The translations under genes were made by a program, and so were the position numbers. From JAGNZR01 sp051648365 (lineage in GTDB: Bacteria; Fusobacteriota; Fusobacteriia; Fusobacteriales; Fusobacteriaceae), in the NCBI GenBank assembly GCA_051648365.1, contig JBOFEZ010000001.1, forward strand, positions 1-41,871: a stretch of DNA of 41,871 nucleotides. Direction: 5' to 3'. Shown in pieces: positions 1 to 8,514 of the stretch; the first letter of the stretch is position 1, and the number at the start of each line of letters is the position of its first letter. Under the pieces are notes generated by a model, which ran no database searches, was not told where the DNA came from, and saw nothing but the letters and a program-made list of their open reading frames with translations.

Positions 1-1160
1 TATTCGAAAGATGTGGACTAACTTTCAGACCAGTTGAAGCAGATTCGGGAGCCATAGGAGGAACAGGTTCACAGGAATTCCATGTGCTTGCAGAATCTGG
101 TGAAGACGCGATAATCTACTGTGATTCATGTGATTATGCCGCTAATATTGAAACAGCAAACAGTAAAGTAAAACATCTTGAAAAAGAAGAAGCTAAAGAG
201 CTAAAACTCCAAGCAACACCAAATGTTTCGAAGATAGAGGATGTAGTTGACTTCTTAAAAGTTCCTGTAGAAAAGACAGTAAAGGCTATGATGTATAAGG
301 ATATGGGAACAGACGAAATATACATGGCTCTTATTAGAGGAGATTTTGAGGTAAATGAAATAAAACTTAAAAATAAAATTGGTGCAGTTGATGTGGTTCT
401 TCTTACTGATGATGAGATAGAGAGAGCAGGATTTGTAAAAGGATATATAGGACCTTTTGGAGCAAAACTTGAAGGTATAAAAATAATTGCAGATCCTACA
501 GTTCTTGAAATTTCAAATCACACAGCAGGAGGAAATAAAGCAGATACTCACTATATCAATTTAAACTATGGAAGAGATTATTCTGCACATATAGTTGCTG
601 ACATAAGAACTGTAAAAGTGGGAGAAGAGTGTCCTAAGTGCAACGGTCATCTAAAAATGGCTAGAGGAATTGAGTGTGGACATATATTCAAGCTAGGAAC
701 AAAATATTCAGAGGCACTAAAGGCAACAGTACTGGATAGAGATGGAAAGAGTAGAATACTTAATATGGGATGTTATGGAATAGGAGTTTCTAGAACTATG
801 GCAGCTGCTATTGAGCAAAACTATGATGAAAATGGAATCATATGGCCATCTGTAATAGCTCCATTTGTGGTGGATGTAATTCCTGCTAATATCAAAGATG
901 AGATTCAAGTTGCTACAGCTGAAAAACTTTATAAAGCTCTTACTGAAGAGAGAATAGATGTAATAATCGATGACAGAAATGAGAAGCCAGGATTTAAATT
1001 TAAAGATGCAGATCTTTTAGGATTCCCATTTAAAGTTGTATGTGGAAAAAGAGCAGTAGAAGGAATCGTTGAAGTTAAGATAAGAAGAACCAATGAGACT
1101 ATTGAAGTTCCAGTTGAAAATGTTGTAGAAACTATAAAAGAACTTATGAAAAAATATTAA
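1..1160 (+). CDS. proS: Prolyl-tRNA synthetase, 3' part (5' end cut by window edge)
   Basis: Charges tRNA-Pro with proline in the cytosol. The frame is open from base 3 to the TAA, giving 385 residues, so roughly the first third of a bacterial-type ProRS lies outside the window. The first residues are class II motif 2 (FERCGLTFRPVEADSGAIGG region). The YbaK-like editing insertion follows (LKVPVEKTVKAMMYKD onward), then motif 3 (MGCYGIGVSRTMAAAIEQN) and the C-terminal anticodon-binding domain (WPSVIAPFVVDVIPAN to the end). The apparent start at base 84 is an internal codon: homology continues upstream without a break. A strong hairpin terminator follows within 5 bp. Family assignment is secure. 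Confidence 0.96.
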   Translation, partial: FERCGLTFRPVEADSGAIGGTGSQEFHVLAESGEDAIIYCDSCDYAANIETANSKVKHLEKEEAKELKLQATPNVSKIEDVVDFLKVPVEKTVKAMMYKDMGTDEIYMALIRGDFEVNEIKLKNKIGAVDVVLLTDDEIERAGFVKGYIGPFGAKLEGIKIIADPTVLEISNHTAGGNKADTHYINLNYGRDYSAHIVADIRTVKVGEECPKCNGHLKMARGIECGHIFKLGTKYSEALKATVLDRDGKSRILNMGCYGIGVSRTMAAAIEQNYDENGIIWPSVIAPFVVDVIPANIKDEIQVATAEKLYKALTEERIDVIIDDRNEKPGFKFKDADLLGFPFKVVCGKRAVEGIVEVKIRRTNETIEVPVENVVETIKELMKKY

Positions 1161-1164
1161 TAAT

Positions 1165-1199
1165 AAAAGAGACCGGTGAATTTCACTGGTCTCTTTTTT
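1165..1199. terminator. Bidirectional terminator between proS and rny
   Basis: A-run, then a GAGACC-G-GTGAA stem pairing with TTTCAC-T-GGTCTC (one G-U pair), then a T-run. Both strands carry T-tracts, so it can end proS on the plus strand and the obgE-rny operon on the minus strand. Confidence 0.9.
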
Positions 1200-1209
1200 G
1201 TTTTAAAAA

Positions 1210-2808
1210 TTATTTAGCATATTCTACAGCTCTAGTTTCTCTCAGAATAGTAACTTTGATCTGTCCTGGATACTGCATAGTGTCTTCTATTTTTTTAGCC
1301 ATATCTCTAGCCATGATAGTAGCCTCATCATCTGAAACGTGATCAGGATTGATAATAATTCTGATTTCTCTACCTGCTTGAATAGCATAAGAAGATTCTA
1401 CACCTTGATAAGATTTTGCAATAGTTTCAAGGGCTTCTAGTCTCTTTATATATGTAGAAAGTGTTTCTCTTCTAGCTCCAGGACGGGATGCAGAAATAGC
1501 ATCAGCAGCCTGAACAAGAATGGCTTCTACAGATTCGAATTCTACTTCATTATGGTGAGCCATAACAGCATTAAGAACAGCTGGTTTTTCGTTGAACTTC
1601 TTCAAGAACTCTCCACCTATAAGGGCATGAGAAGATTCTGAATCACTTTCAAGAACTTTTCCTACATCATGAAGAAGTCCTGCTCTCTTAGCTAATTTAG
1701 CATCTGCTCCAAGCTCCGCAGCAAGGTTTCCAGCAAGCTTTGCAACCTCAATTGAGTGTACAAGGACGTTTTGTCCGTAGCTTGTTCTGAATTTCAATCT
1801 ACCTAAAGTCTTAACAATCTCAGGATGCATATGAGGGATACCAAGCTCCATAATTGCAGCTTCTCCAGAAACTAGAATATCCTTTTCTACCTCTTTTTCA
1901 GCCTTATGAACAACTTCCTCTATCTTACCTGGATGGATTCTTCCGTCAGAGATAAGTTTTTCTATTGTAAGTTTAGCAATCTCTCTTCTTACCCCATCAA
2001 AACTTGAAATAACAACAGCTTCAGGTGTATCGTCAATGATGATGTCAACTCCTGTTAAAGCCTCGATAGAACGAATGTTTCTTCCTTCTCTACCGATTAT
2101 TCTTCCTTTCATTTCATCATTTGGAAGGTTTACAACAGAAACAGTAGCATCAACTACATATTCTGAAGAAGCTTTTCCAATAGCTGTAGAAAGAATTCTT
2201 TTAGATATTCTGTCTTTCTCATCTTCAAGTTTGTGTTCGAACTCTTTTATAGCAAGAGCTGAATCATGTACAAGTTCACTTTTTAATTTATCAAGAAGCA
2301 TATCTTTGGCTTCGGTTTTAGAAATACCAGAAATTCTTTGAAGTTCATTTTCTTGAGCAATTTTGATTTCTTGAATTTCTTCTTTTTTTGAATCTAAAGA
2401 TTCAGAAATTTTTTCAAGTTCAGTAGATTTATCTTCAAGTTTTTCTATTTTGTTTTCTAAAGTTTCTTCTTTTTTAGCAAGTCTTTGCTCTTTTTGAATA
2501 AGCTCTGCTTTAGAAAGTCTTATCTCTTTTTCAGAATCCTCTTTCATAGCCAAAATTTGTTCTTTAGCTTTAAGCTCAGCTTCTTTTTTGAAAGCTGAAA
2601 CTTCTCTCTCAGCATCTATTTTTTTATTCTGAATCTCTTTTTCAGTTCTTTCTAGAATTTCTTTAGATTTAAGATCAGCTTTCATAACCTCGTCTTCAAG
2701 ATTATTAAGCTCGTTTATTTTTTTATCAATAATGGATTTTTTATATAGCATAGAACCAAAAACGGCTAATGCTATGATAATTAATCCAACACCTAAAATT
2801 GGTTCCAT
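1210..2808 (-). CDS. rny: Ribonuclease Y
   Basis: Membrane-anchored endoribonuclease that starts mRNA decay in bacteria lacking RNase E. The 532 residues are the usual length. Order: N-terminal membrane helix (PILGVGLIIIALAVFGSML), a long charged coiled coil to about residue 200, a KH domain (GRIIGREGRNIRSIEALTG), then an HD domain with LLHDVGK and a following HH pair (MAHHNEVE). The ATG start at 2808 has an upstream AGGAATAGGA. It is the last gene of the minus-strand operon, 35 bp after the STAS gene, and ends at a shared terminator with proS. Sharing a transcript with a partner-switching pair is unusual and is discussed as a finding. Confidence 0.96.
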   Translation of the reverse strand: MEPILGVGLIIIALAVFGSMLYKKSIIDKKINELNNLEDEVMKADLKSKEILERTEKEIQNKKIDAEREVSAFKKEAELKAKEQILAMKEDSEKEIRLSKAELIQKEQRLAKKEETLENKIEKLEDKSTELEKISESLDSKKEEIQEIKIAQENELQRISGISKTEAKDMLLDKLKSELVHDSALAIKEFEHKLEDEKDRISKRILSTAIGKASSEYVVDATVSVVNLPNDEMKGRIIGREGRNIRSIEALTGVDIIIDDTPEAVVISSFDGVRREIAKLTIEKLISDGRIHPGKIEEVVHKAEKEVEKDILVSGEAAIMELGIPHMHPEIVKTLGRLKFRTSYGQNVLVHSIEVAKLAGNLAAELGADAKLAKRAGLLHDVGKVLESDSESSHALIGGEFLKKFNEKPAVLNAVMAHHNEVEFESVEAILVQAADAISASRPGARRETLSTYIKRLEALETIAKSYQGVESSYAIQAGREIRIIINPDHVSDDEATIMARDMAKKIEDTMQYPGQIKVTILRETRAVEYAK

Positions 2809-2843
2809 TATCCTATTCCTTTCAAATTTTTTTTTAAAATTAA

Positions 2844-3194
2844 TTATTTGTTAAAAGATTCTACTGCTTCTTCTTCCGTAGTATATATATCGAAAATCTC
2901 ATCTAATCCAATCATTTCGAATATAGTTTTGATGTGTTCGTTTAATTTAACCAGTTTGATATCTCCACCGGCTTCTTTAACAAGTCTAAGTTTACCTCTA
3001 AGAATTCCCATAGCTAAACTGTTGATATGAACAAGTTCTTCAAAATCAATTATAAATTTAGTTACATCTCCTTCAACCAATTTAGCAATTCTGTCTTTAA
3101 GCTTAGGTGCTACAAGGGCATCAAGTTCTCCAACAACTTTTATAACTTTGATGTCTCCAATATTTTTTTCGATAATTTCAAAATCCACTGTCAT
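2844..3194 (-). CDS. STAS-domain anti-sigma factor antagonist (RsbV/SpoIIAA-like)
   Basis: A 116-residue single-domain STAS protein. In this family the unphosphorylated form binds an RsbW-type kinase and frees its target. The ATG at 3194 is chosen because AGGGAGG lies just upstream and STAS homology starts there (MTVDFEIIEKNIGDIKVIKV). Ser59 in HINSLAMGIL aligns by eye with the phosphorylated Ser58 of B. subtilis SpoIIAA, with Asn instead of Asp before it. Upstream and 1 bp away is the RsbW-like kinase, its expected partner; downstream is rny. No PP2C phosphatase, which normally resets such proteins, is seen in the window. Confidence 0.88.
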   Translation of the reverse strand: MTVDFEIIEKNIGDIKVIKVVGELDALVAPKLKDRIAKLVEGDVTKFIIDFEELVHINSLAMGILRGKLRLVKEAGGDIKLVKLNEHIKTIFEMIGLDEIFDIYTTEEEAVESFNK

Positions 3195-3195
3195 A

Positions 3196-3603
3196 TTATT
3201 TTGCCTCCCTAATTTTTTTTTCGATTTTAAAGATTGTTCCGTTGATTTTTTTTTCAATTCTGAAGTCATCTGCAATGGCTTTTGCCAGGAAAAGACCCAT
3301 TCCACCCTCTTCTTTACTTATTTTCTCCTCATTAAACCCTAATCCATTGTCTTCAACTACTAGATGGATAACATCGTTATCTTTTTGAATTTCAATTATG
3401 ATATCTCCATTTTTATACTGATATCCATGCTCTACAACATTTGTAGCAAGTTCATCGACAACTGATAATAGTTGAAAGACATCTTTACTTTCAATGTGAT
3501 GAATATCTAAATAAGTTTTTACAAGAGCTCTAATAAGGGAAAGATTCTCAAGAGAAGAGGGAATATTGATTTTAATTTCATTTTTTTTCTTCAAATCAGT
3601 CAT
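3196..3603 (-). CDS. Anti-sigma-factor-type serine kinase (RsbW/SpoIIAB-like, HATPase_c)
   Basis: A 135-residue GHKL ATPase. Visible boxes: N box ELATNVVEHGY, G1 VEDNGLGF, G2 GGMGLFLAKAIADDF. Known members bind a sigma factor and phosphorylate the partner STAS protein, which is the next gene. The start at 3603 gives an ATGA overlap with the stop of the preceding lipoprotein gene; AAGGAG lies directly before the ATG, so coupled translation is likely. An in-frame ATG 33 bases upstream (3636) is possible but has no good ribosome site. The regulated target is unknown: no sigma factor gene is in the window. Confidence 0.88.
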   Translation of the reverse strand: MTDLKKKNEIKINIPSSLENLSLIRALVKTYLDIHHIESKDVFQLLSVVDELATNVVEHGYQYKNGDIIIEIQKDNDVIHLVVEDNGLGFNEEKISKEEGGMGLFLAKAIADDFRIEKKINGTIFKIEKKIREAK

Positions 3604-3983
3604 CTCCTTCTTTCTTTTATATCTGTTATTTGCCATATTCCATTTATGAACTGATACTCTAATTCCATATATAGAGTTGTATCTGAAGAATTAAAGGCGA
3701 TTATATTCTTTGCCAGAGTTCCTTGAAATTCTGGTTGTGAAAAAAAGATTTTTAGTCTTCGAAAATCCATTTTATCCAATTGTCCCAATATATAATCATT
3801 TTTAAAGGATGGTTTGAGCATCCCTATAAGAGATTTGTTTCTGTTCTCAGATAAATCTTCTTTGATATCTCTAAGTTTTAAAGTTAACTGCTCTTTTTCA
3901 ATATTGTTTACAATATATTCGTTTAAATTCGAGCATGCAGTTAACAAAATGATTAAAAATAGAATTAAAGTTCTTTTTATCAT
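3600..3983 (-). CDS. Small lipoprotein of unknown function
   Basis: 127 residues with a clear lipoprotein signal: MIKR, a hydrophobic run, and lipobox LTAC (Cys17). The mature part is charged and helix-like at first, then ends in an aromatic-rich stretch (LYMELEYQFINGIWQITDI) that could be a small beta-fold. AGGGAG precedes the ATG. Its stop overlaps the start of the RsbW-like kinase (ATGA), which ties expression of the two. I recognise no family. Its position makes an envelope input to the switch conceivable, but nothing in the sequence proves that. Confidence 0.75.
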   Translation of the reverse strand: MIKRTLILFLIILLTACSNLNEYIVNNIEKEQLTLKLRDIKEDLSENRNKSLIGMLKPSFKNDYILGQLDKMDFRRLKIFFSQPEFQGTLAKNIIAFNSSDTTLYMELEYQFINGIWQITDIKERRR

Positions 3984-4035
3984 TCAAGTTCTCCCTAAAA
4001 AGATAGCTAATAAGATAATACCATAATCGTTTCAC

Positions 4036-4959
4036 TTAATCAAGATGTGATGGAGATATTTTTTTTAGAATATCTCGGATGATTTCATCTTCGGTTAAAA
4101 AATCTAAGTTGTACCAAAGGTAATCTTTCCGATTCCGGAACCATGTAAACTGTCTTTTTGCATATTTTCTTGAATTTTGTTTGATATCCTCAACAGCTTT
4201 TTCCAAAGATATTTTTCCCTCAATGTATTCAATTATTTCAGAATAACCTATTATGTTAAGACTTCTAAGAGATTCACCATACTGATTATAAAGAGAAGAA
4301 ACCTCTTCTAAAAGCCCCTGTTCCATCATAATATCCACTCTATGATTTATTCTTTCATATAAAATTCCCCTATCTCTGTCTAGTGCGATTTTAAGGAAAT
4401 TTGTATGATTGTTTTTTATATTTTTTGTTGATAAAATTGAGAATTTTTCACCAGAAAGTATACAAACTTCTAAAGCTCTTTCTAATTTAACACGATTATT
4501 GGGATGAATATTTTCAGCGGTTTCAGGGTCGAGTGACTTTAATTTTTCAAAAATTTCTAAAGTTGAAAATTCTTGAAAAGAATCTCTGAGACTCTGATTT
4601 GCTGGTGGAAGAGACGAAAGTCCCTCGGTTATAGAGGATAAATATAATCCAGTTCCTCCAACCACAATAGGAATAATACTCTTTTTTTCTAAAATATTTA
4701 GAATATTGTCAGCATCCTTTTGGAATTCTCCTACACTATATTTTCTATTGGGTTCGAGAATATCAATAAGATGGTGGGGAATCCCCGCCATCTCATCTTG
4801 AGATATTTTAGCACTGCCGATATCCAACCCCTTAAAAACTTGAGCAGAATCAGCAGATATAATTTCACTTTTTAAAATTTGTGCAAGTTTTATAGAAAGA
4901 GAAGTTTTGCCAACACCAGTAGGTCCGGCAATAACCACTCCATTATATTTTTTTTCCAT
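4036..4959 (-). CDS. miaA: tRNA dimethylallyltransferase
   Basis: Transfers dimethylallyl to the N6 of A37 in tRNAs reading UNN codons. The 307 residues match the family. P-loop GPTGVGKTS is near residues 13-21, ISADSAQVFKGLDIGSAK follows, then VGGTGLYLS, and the C-terminal QFTWFRNRKD region. The ATG at 4959 is preferred. A TTG lies 6 bases upstream, immediately after the obgE stop. There is no good Shine-Dalgarno, so translation is probably coupled to obgE. A 52 bp gap to the lipoprotein gene downstream shows no terminator. Confidence 0.95.
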   Translation of the reverse strand: MEKKYNGVVIAGPTGVGKTSLSIKLAQILKSEIISADSAQVFKGLDIGSAKISQDEMAGIPHHLIDILEPNRKYSVGEFQKDADNILNILEKKSIIPIVVGGTGLYLSSITEGLSSLPPANQSLRDSFQEFSTLEIFEKLKSLDPETAENIHPNNRVKLERALEVCILSGEKFSILSTKNIKNNHTNFLKIALDRDRGILYERINHRVDIMMEQGLLEEVSSLYNQYGESLRSLNIIGYSEIIEYIEGKISLEKAVEDIKQNSRKYAKRQFTWFRNRKDYLWYNLDFLTEDEIIRDILKKISPSHLD

Positions 4960-4965
4960 AATCAA

Positions 4966-6252
4966 TTAATCCACAAAATCAAATTCTACGTCAGCAATTT
5001 TAACAGTATCTCCGTCCTGGATTCCTGCATCTCTCATAGCTTCTTCCAGTCCTAGATTTCTCATCATATGTAGGAATTCGATAATAGAATCTTCCTCCAT
5101 CGTAATAACATATTTGTTAAGAACATTGTCTACGATTCTACCCTTAACCTCGAAAACTCCTTCTTCAATCTCAGTGATAACATAGTCTTTGTCTTCACCT
5201 TTGATTTCTCTTAGAACTTGTTTAATATCAGCTTCATCTTCTAAAACTTCTCTCTGAATATTTTGGATTTTATCATAAGCTTTGAAAAGAATCTCTCTGA
5301 TTCCCTCATTCAGAATTACAGAGATAGGGAAAACAAGATTTCCTTGAGCTTCTACATGCTTTTTAAATTCTTCGTATTTAGAAGGATCCCACAGAAGATC
5401 CATTTTGTTAGCTAAAATTATCTGTTGCTTCTTAGCTAGTTTTTCAGAGAATTTGTTAAGTTCCATATTAATTTTTTCATAATCTTCAATAGGATCTCTT
5501 CCCTCTATTCCAGCAACATCAACGATGTGGAATATCATTTTGCAACGCTCTATATGTCTAAGGAATTTATCTCCTAGTCCTATCCCTTCATGTGCTCCTT
5601 CAATAAGACCTGGAATATCAGCAATAACGAAAGATTTCCCTTCTTCTAATCTAACAACTCCTAGTTTAGGCTCAAGGGTAGTGAAATGGTAACTTCCAAC
5701 TTTTGAATTGGCAGCTGAAACTTTATTGATAAAGCTTGATTTACCAACTGATGGATATCCAACTAGGGCTACATCTGCGATAAGTTTAAGCTCAAGTTTA
5801 ACTTTTATTTCAGCTCCTTCTTTACCTTTTCCAGCTATTTTTGGAGCTTTTCTTACAGAGTTTTTGAAGTGGACGTTTCCAGCTCCGCCTCTTCCCCCTT
5901 TAAGAAGAACTCTTTCTTCTCCAATCTTATTAAGATCTAAAAGAAGTTTTCCAGTGTGGATATCTCTAACTTGAGTTCCAACAGGGACTTTGATAATTAA
6001 ACTTTCTCCTCTTCTTCCGTGCATCTGTTTTTTAGCACCATTCACTCCATTTTCAGCTTTAAATATTTTTTTGAATTTAAAGTCTATAAGAGTATTTACG
6101 TTTGGATCGGCAACAAAAATCAGACTACCTCCGTTACCTCCATCTCCACCGTCAGGACCTCCGAACTGTACACATTTTTCTCTTCTGAAAGTAGAAGCTC
6201 CATCTCCTCCATCTCCAGCTTTTATTGTTACTATAACCTCATCTATAAACAT
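4966..6252 (-). CDS. obgE: Obg-family GTPase ObgE/CgtA
   Basis: Essential ribosome-associated GTPase. 428 residues in three parts. The glycine-rich Obg fold (about 1-158) has GGPDGGDGGNGG. The G domain has P-loop GYPSVGKS (165-172), G3 DIPGLIEGAHEGIGLG and G4 NKMD. The C-terminal OCT domain runs from about residue 345 (FEVKGRIVDNVLNKYVI). ATG at 6252 with AGGAG 7 bases upstream. It is the first gene of the six-gene minus operon that continues into miaA, a lipoprotein, an RsbW-like kinase, an RsbV-like protein and rny. In B. subtilis, Obg is reported to contact Rsb regulators and to be needed for sigma-B activation, which makes this neighbourhood notable. Confidence 0.96.
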   Translation of the reverse strand: MFIDEVIVTIKAGDGGDGASTFRREKCVQFGGPDGGDGGNGGSLIFVADPNVNTLIDFKFKKIFKAENGVNGAKKQMHGRRGESLIIKVPVGTQVRDIHTGKLLLDLNKIGEERVLLKGGRGGAGNVHFKNSVRKAPKIAGKGKEGAEIKVKLELKLIADVALVGYPSVGKSSFINKVSAANSKVGSYHFTTLEPKLGVVRLEEGKSFVIADIPGLIEGAHEGIGLGDKFLRHIERCKMIFHIVDVAGIEGRDPIEDYEKINMELNKFSEKLAKKQQIILANKMDLLWDPSKYEEFKKHVEAQGNLVFPISVILNEGIREILFKAYDKIQNIQREVLEDEADIKQVLREIKGEDKDYVITEIEEGVFEVKGRIVDNVLNKYVITMEEDSIIEFLHMMRNLGLEEAMRDAGIQDGDTVKIADVEFDFVD

Positions 6253-6290
6253 ATTTTATCTCCTGTCAAAATTTTTTATTCAATCGTTAT

Positions 6291-6319
6291 ATTTTACTAC
6301 TTTTTCTATATTTTTTCAA
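6291..6319 (-). promoter_or_regulatory. Candidate promoter of the obgE operon
   Basis: On the minus strand, TTGAAA (6319-6314), a 17 bp spacer, then TAAAAT (6296-6291), about 40 bp upstream of the obgE ATG. Confidence 0.6.
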
Positions 6320-6400
6320 GCACTTTAATAGAGTGTATCTATTTGAATTCTTCATTCTAAAGTTAAATTAGAAATCGGAACAAAAAATTAAAAAGATTTC

Positions 6401-6428
6401 TTGTCAAAATATAATATAATACTATACA
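6401..6428 (+). promoter_or_regulatory. Candidate promoter of the debranching enzyme gene
   Basis: TTGTCA (6401-6406), a 16 bp spacer, then TATACA (6423-6428), 29 bp before the ATG. A TATAAT at 6415-6420 is an alternative -10 but lacks a recognisable -35. Confidence 0.5.
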
Positions 6429-6457
6429 AGAGAATAAAATAGTTCGGAGGAGTAAAG

Positions 6458-8470
6458 ATGTATAATACAGAAAAAGGTAGATGCAGATTGGGAGCTCGTG
6501 TAACTTATGAAGGTGTAAATTTTGGAATATTTTCTAAAAATGGAGATAGCGTTCTTTTAAATATATTTGAAGCAGAAAAGGATGAAAATCCTATTTTTTC
6601 ATATAAACTAGACCCTCAAAAAAATAAGACTGGAGATATCTGGCATGTTCTTGTTAAACAAATAGGTAGTGGTACTTTCTATACATGGAATATCGAAGGG
6701 GAGGAAGATGAAATTCATGGACACAGATTTGTGGCACAGTCACACATAATAGATCCCTATGCTAAAGGGATAACTCCTTATGGTAATTCTAATATTCAAA
6801 AGGCAGTTGTGGTGGATGATAATTTTCTTCAGCGAGAGATAATCAGACCAGAAACAGAAATTGAAGACAGTATTATATATGAAATGCATATTTCGCTTTT
6901 TACTAAAAATCCAAATAGCAACTCAAATTTTCCAGGAAGTTTTAAAGGCGTACATGAAAAGATAAAATATCTTAAAGAGCTGGGAATAACTACTGTAGAA
7001 TTTATGCCAGTTTTTGAATATGACGATTTTGCTGTTGGGAATAATCCTGTTACAGGAGAGAAATTAAAAAATATTTGGGGATATAATCCAATAGGTTTTT
7101 TTGCTCTTACATCTAAATATTTTTCGGGAAATATGCAGGGAGATAATTTTTATGAGAGCAATCTTTTAGAATTTAAAGAACTCATAGATTCACTCCACGA
7201 AAACGGAATAGAAGTCATATTGGATGTAGTATATAATCACACGGCAGAAGGAAATGAAAAGGGACCTATACTTAATTTTAAAGGAATGGATAACACTATT
7301 TTTTATATGTTGGAGAATAATAAAAAATATTATTCGAATTATTCAGGGACTGGGAATACACTGAATTGTAATCATCCTGTTGTCAAAAATATGATAATAG
7401 ATTCCTTGTGCTATTGGTATGAAGAGGTAGGGGTGGATGGATTCCGATTTGATTTGGGAGCCATAATGGGAAGAGGTGAAAAAGGTCAGTGGCTAGGAAG
7501 TGAAAATTCTCTCCTCAGCGATATTGCAAAAAACCCAGTGTTGTCTAGAGCTAAATTTTTTACAGAACCATGGGATGCTGCTGGCGGTTATTTTATGGAG
7601 GACTTTCCTGAAAATTGGTGTGTATGGAATGGGAAATTTAGAGATTGTATTAGAAGTTTTGTGAGAGGTGATGAAGGACAAGTGAGTGAACTAGTTCAAA
7701 GAGTATTGGGAAGTCCAGATCTATTTAGATATAGCGGAAAAAAACCAAAAAATTCTTTGAATTTTGTTACAGCTCATGACGGGTTTACACTGTGGGATTT
7801 AGTTTCATATAATTATAAACACAATTTCGAAAATGGGGAAGAGAATAGAGATGGAGAAAACCATAACAGCTCTTGGAACAATGGCTTTGAAGGAGAGTGT
7901 ATCCATGAAACAGTTAATAATCTGAGAAAAAAACAGATTAAAAATCTGATAACTCTTTTAATGATATCTCGTGGCGTCCCAATGATGCTTATGGGGGATG
8001 AATTAGGGAAAACTCAGAAAGGAAATAACAATACTTACTGTCAGGATAATAAGCTCAATTGGTTGGATTGGAAGAGAGGGGAAAAATTTGAAGAGATAAA
8101 TAAATTTTATAGAGAATTTATAAAATTCAGAAAAAAAAATAAGGGACTGAGACAGAGAGATTATAGAAGTAGAGATGGAGAAATTTCTCTTCATGGAATA
8201 AAACCTTTTCAGCCAGACATAAGCCATGATTCGCATAGTATAGGGTTTATGTTTGAATATGAAGGGGAGAATGAGATATATGTTGCATTCAATACTTATT
8301 ATAAACCTTTAAAATTTGAGCTTCCAAAAATTCATGAAAAAGAATGGGAACTAATCATGGATACATCTGTCGAAGGAGATTCTTTTCTGAAAAACAGAAG
8401 AATTGTAGAAGGAAATAGGATTTCTTTGGAGCAGAGAAGCTGTGTGATAGCAGTGGCAATAAATAAGTAA
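6458..8470 (+). CDS. glgX: Glycogen debranching enzyme / isoamylase-type GH13 protein
   Basis: A 670-residue cytosolic alpha-1,6-glucosidase of the GlgX/TreX/isoamylase group. An N-terminal CBM48-like beta domain (GARVTYEGVNFGIFSKNGDSVLLNIFE) is followed by the GH13 barrel. Conserved regions are DVVYNHTAEGN (I), VDGFRFDLGAIMGR (II, nucleophile Asp), FTEPWDAAGG (III, acid Glu) and TAHDGFTLWDLV (IV). The HDGFTL and NRDGENHNSSWN segments are typical of GlgX. ATG with GGAGGAG upstream. It is a single-gene unit: no glycogen synthase, phosphorylase or branching enzyme is next to it. Exact specificity (limit-dextrin or longer branches) cannot be read from sequence. Confidence 0.9.
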   Translation: MYNTEKGRCRLGARVTYEGVNFGIFSKNGDSVLLNIFEAEKDENPIFSYKLDPQKNKTGDIWHVLVKQIGSGTFYTWNIEGEEDEIHGHRFVAQSHIIDPYAKGITPYGNSNIQKAVVVDDNFLQREIIRPETEIEDSIIYEMHISLFTKNPNSNSNFPGSFKGVHEKIKYLKELGITTVEFMPVFEYDDFAVGNNPVTGEKLKNIWGYNPIGFFALTSKYFSGNMQGDNFYESNLLEFKELIDSLHENGIEVILDVVYNHTAEGNEKGPILNFKGMDNTIFYMLENNKKYYSNYSGTGNTLNCNHPVVKNMIIDSLCYWYEEVGVDGFRFDLGAIMGRGEKGQWLGSENSLLSDIAKNPVLSRAKFFTEPWDAAGGYFMEDFPENWCVWNGKFRDCIRSFVRGDEGQVSELVQRVLGSPDLFRYSGKKPKNSLNFVTAHDGFTLWDLVSYNYKHNFENGEENRDGENHNSSWNNGFEGECIHETVNNLRKKQIKNLITLLMISRGVPMMLMGDELGKTQKGNNNTYCQDNKLNWLDWKRGEKFEEINKFYREFIKFRKKNKGLRQRDYRSRDGEISLHGIKPFQPDISHDSHSIGFMFEYEGENEIYVAFNTYYKPLKFELPKIHEKEWELIMDTSVEGDSFLKNRRIVEGNRISLEQRSCVIAVAINK

Positions 8471-8475
8471 AAATA

Positions 8476-8514
8476 AAAAAGCTAGAAAGTGGAGACTTTC
8501 TAGCTTTTCTATTT
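8476..8514. terminator. Bidirectional terminator
   Basis: Perfect 10 bp stem GCTAGAAAGT (8481-8490), loop GGAG, ACTTTCTAGC (8495-8504), with A/T runs on both sides. It serves the debranching gene (plus) and the M23 peptidase gene (minus). Confidence 0.92.

Noticed and set aside
84..86. Start codon for proS at base 84
   Set aside because: The frame stays open to the window edge and encodes class II synthetase motif 2 upstream of base 84, so the gene is cut by the window, not started here.
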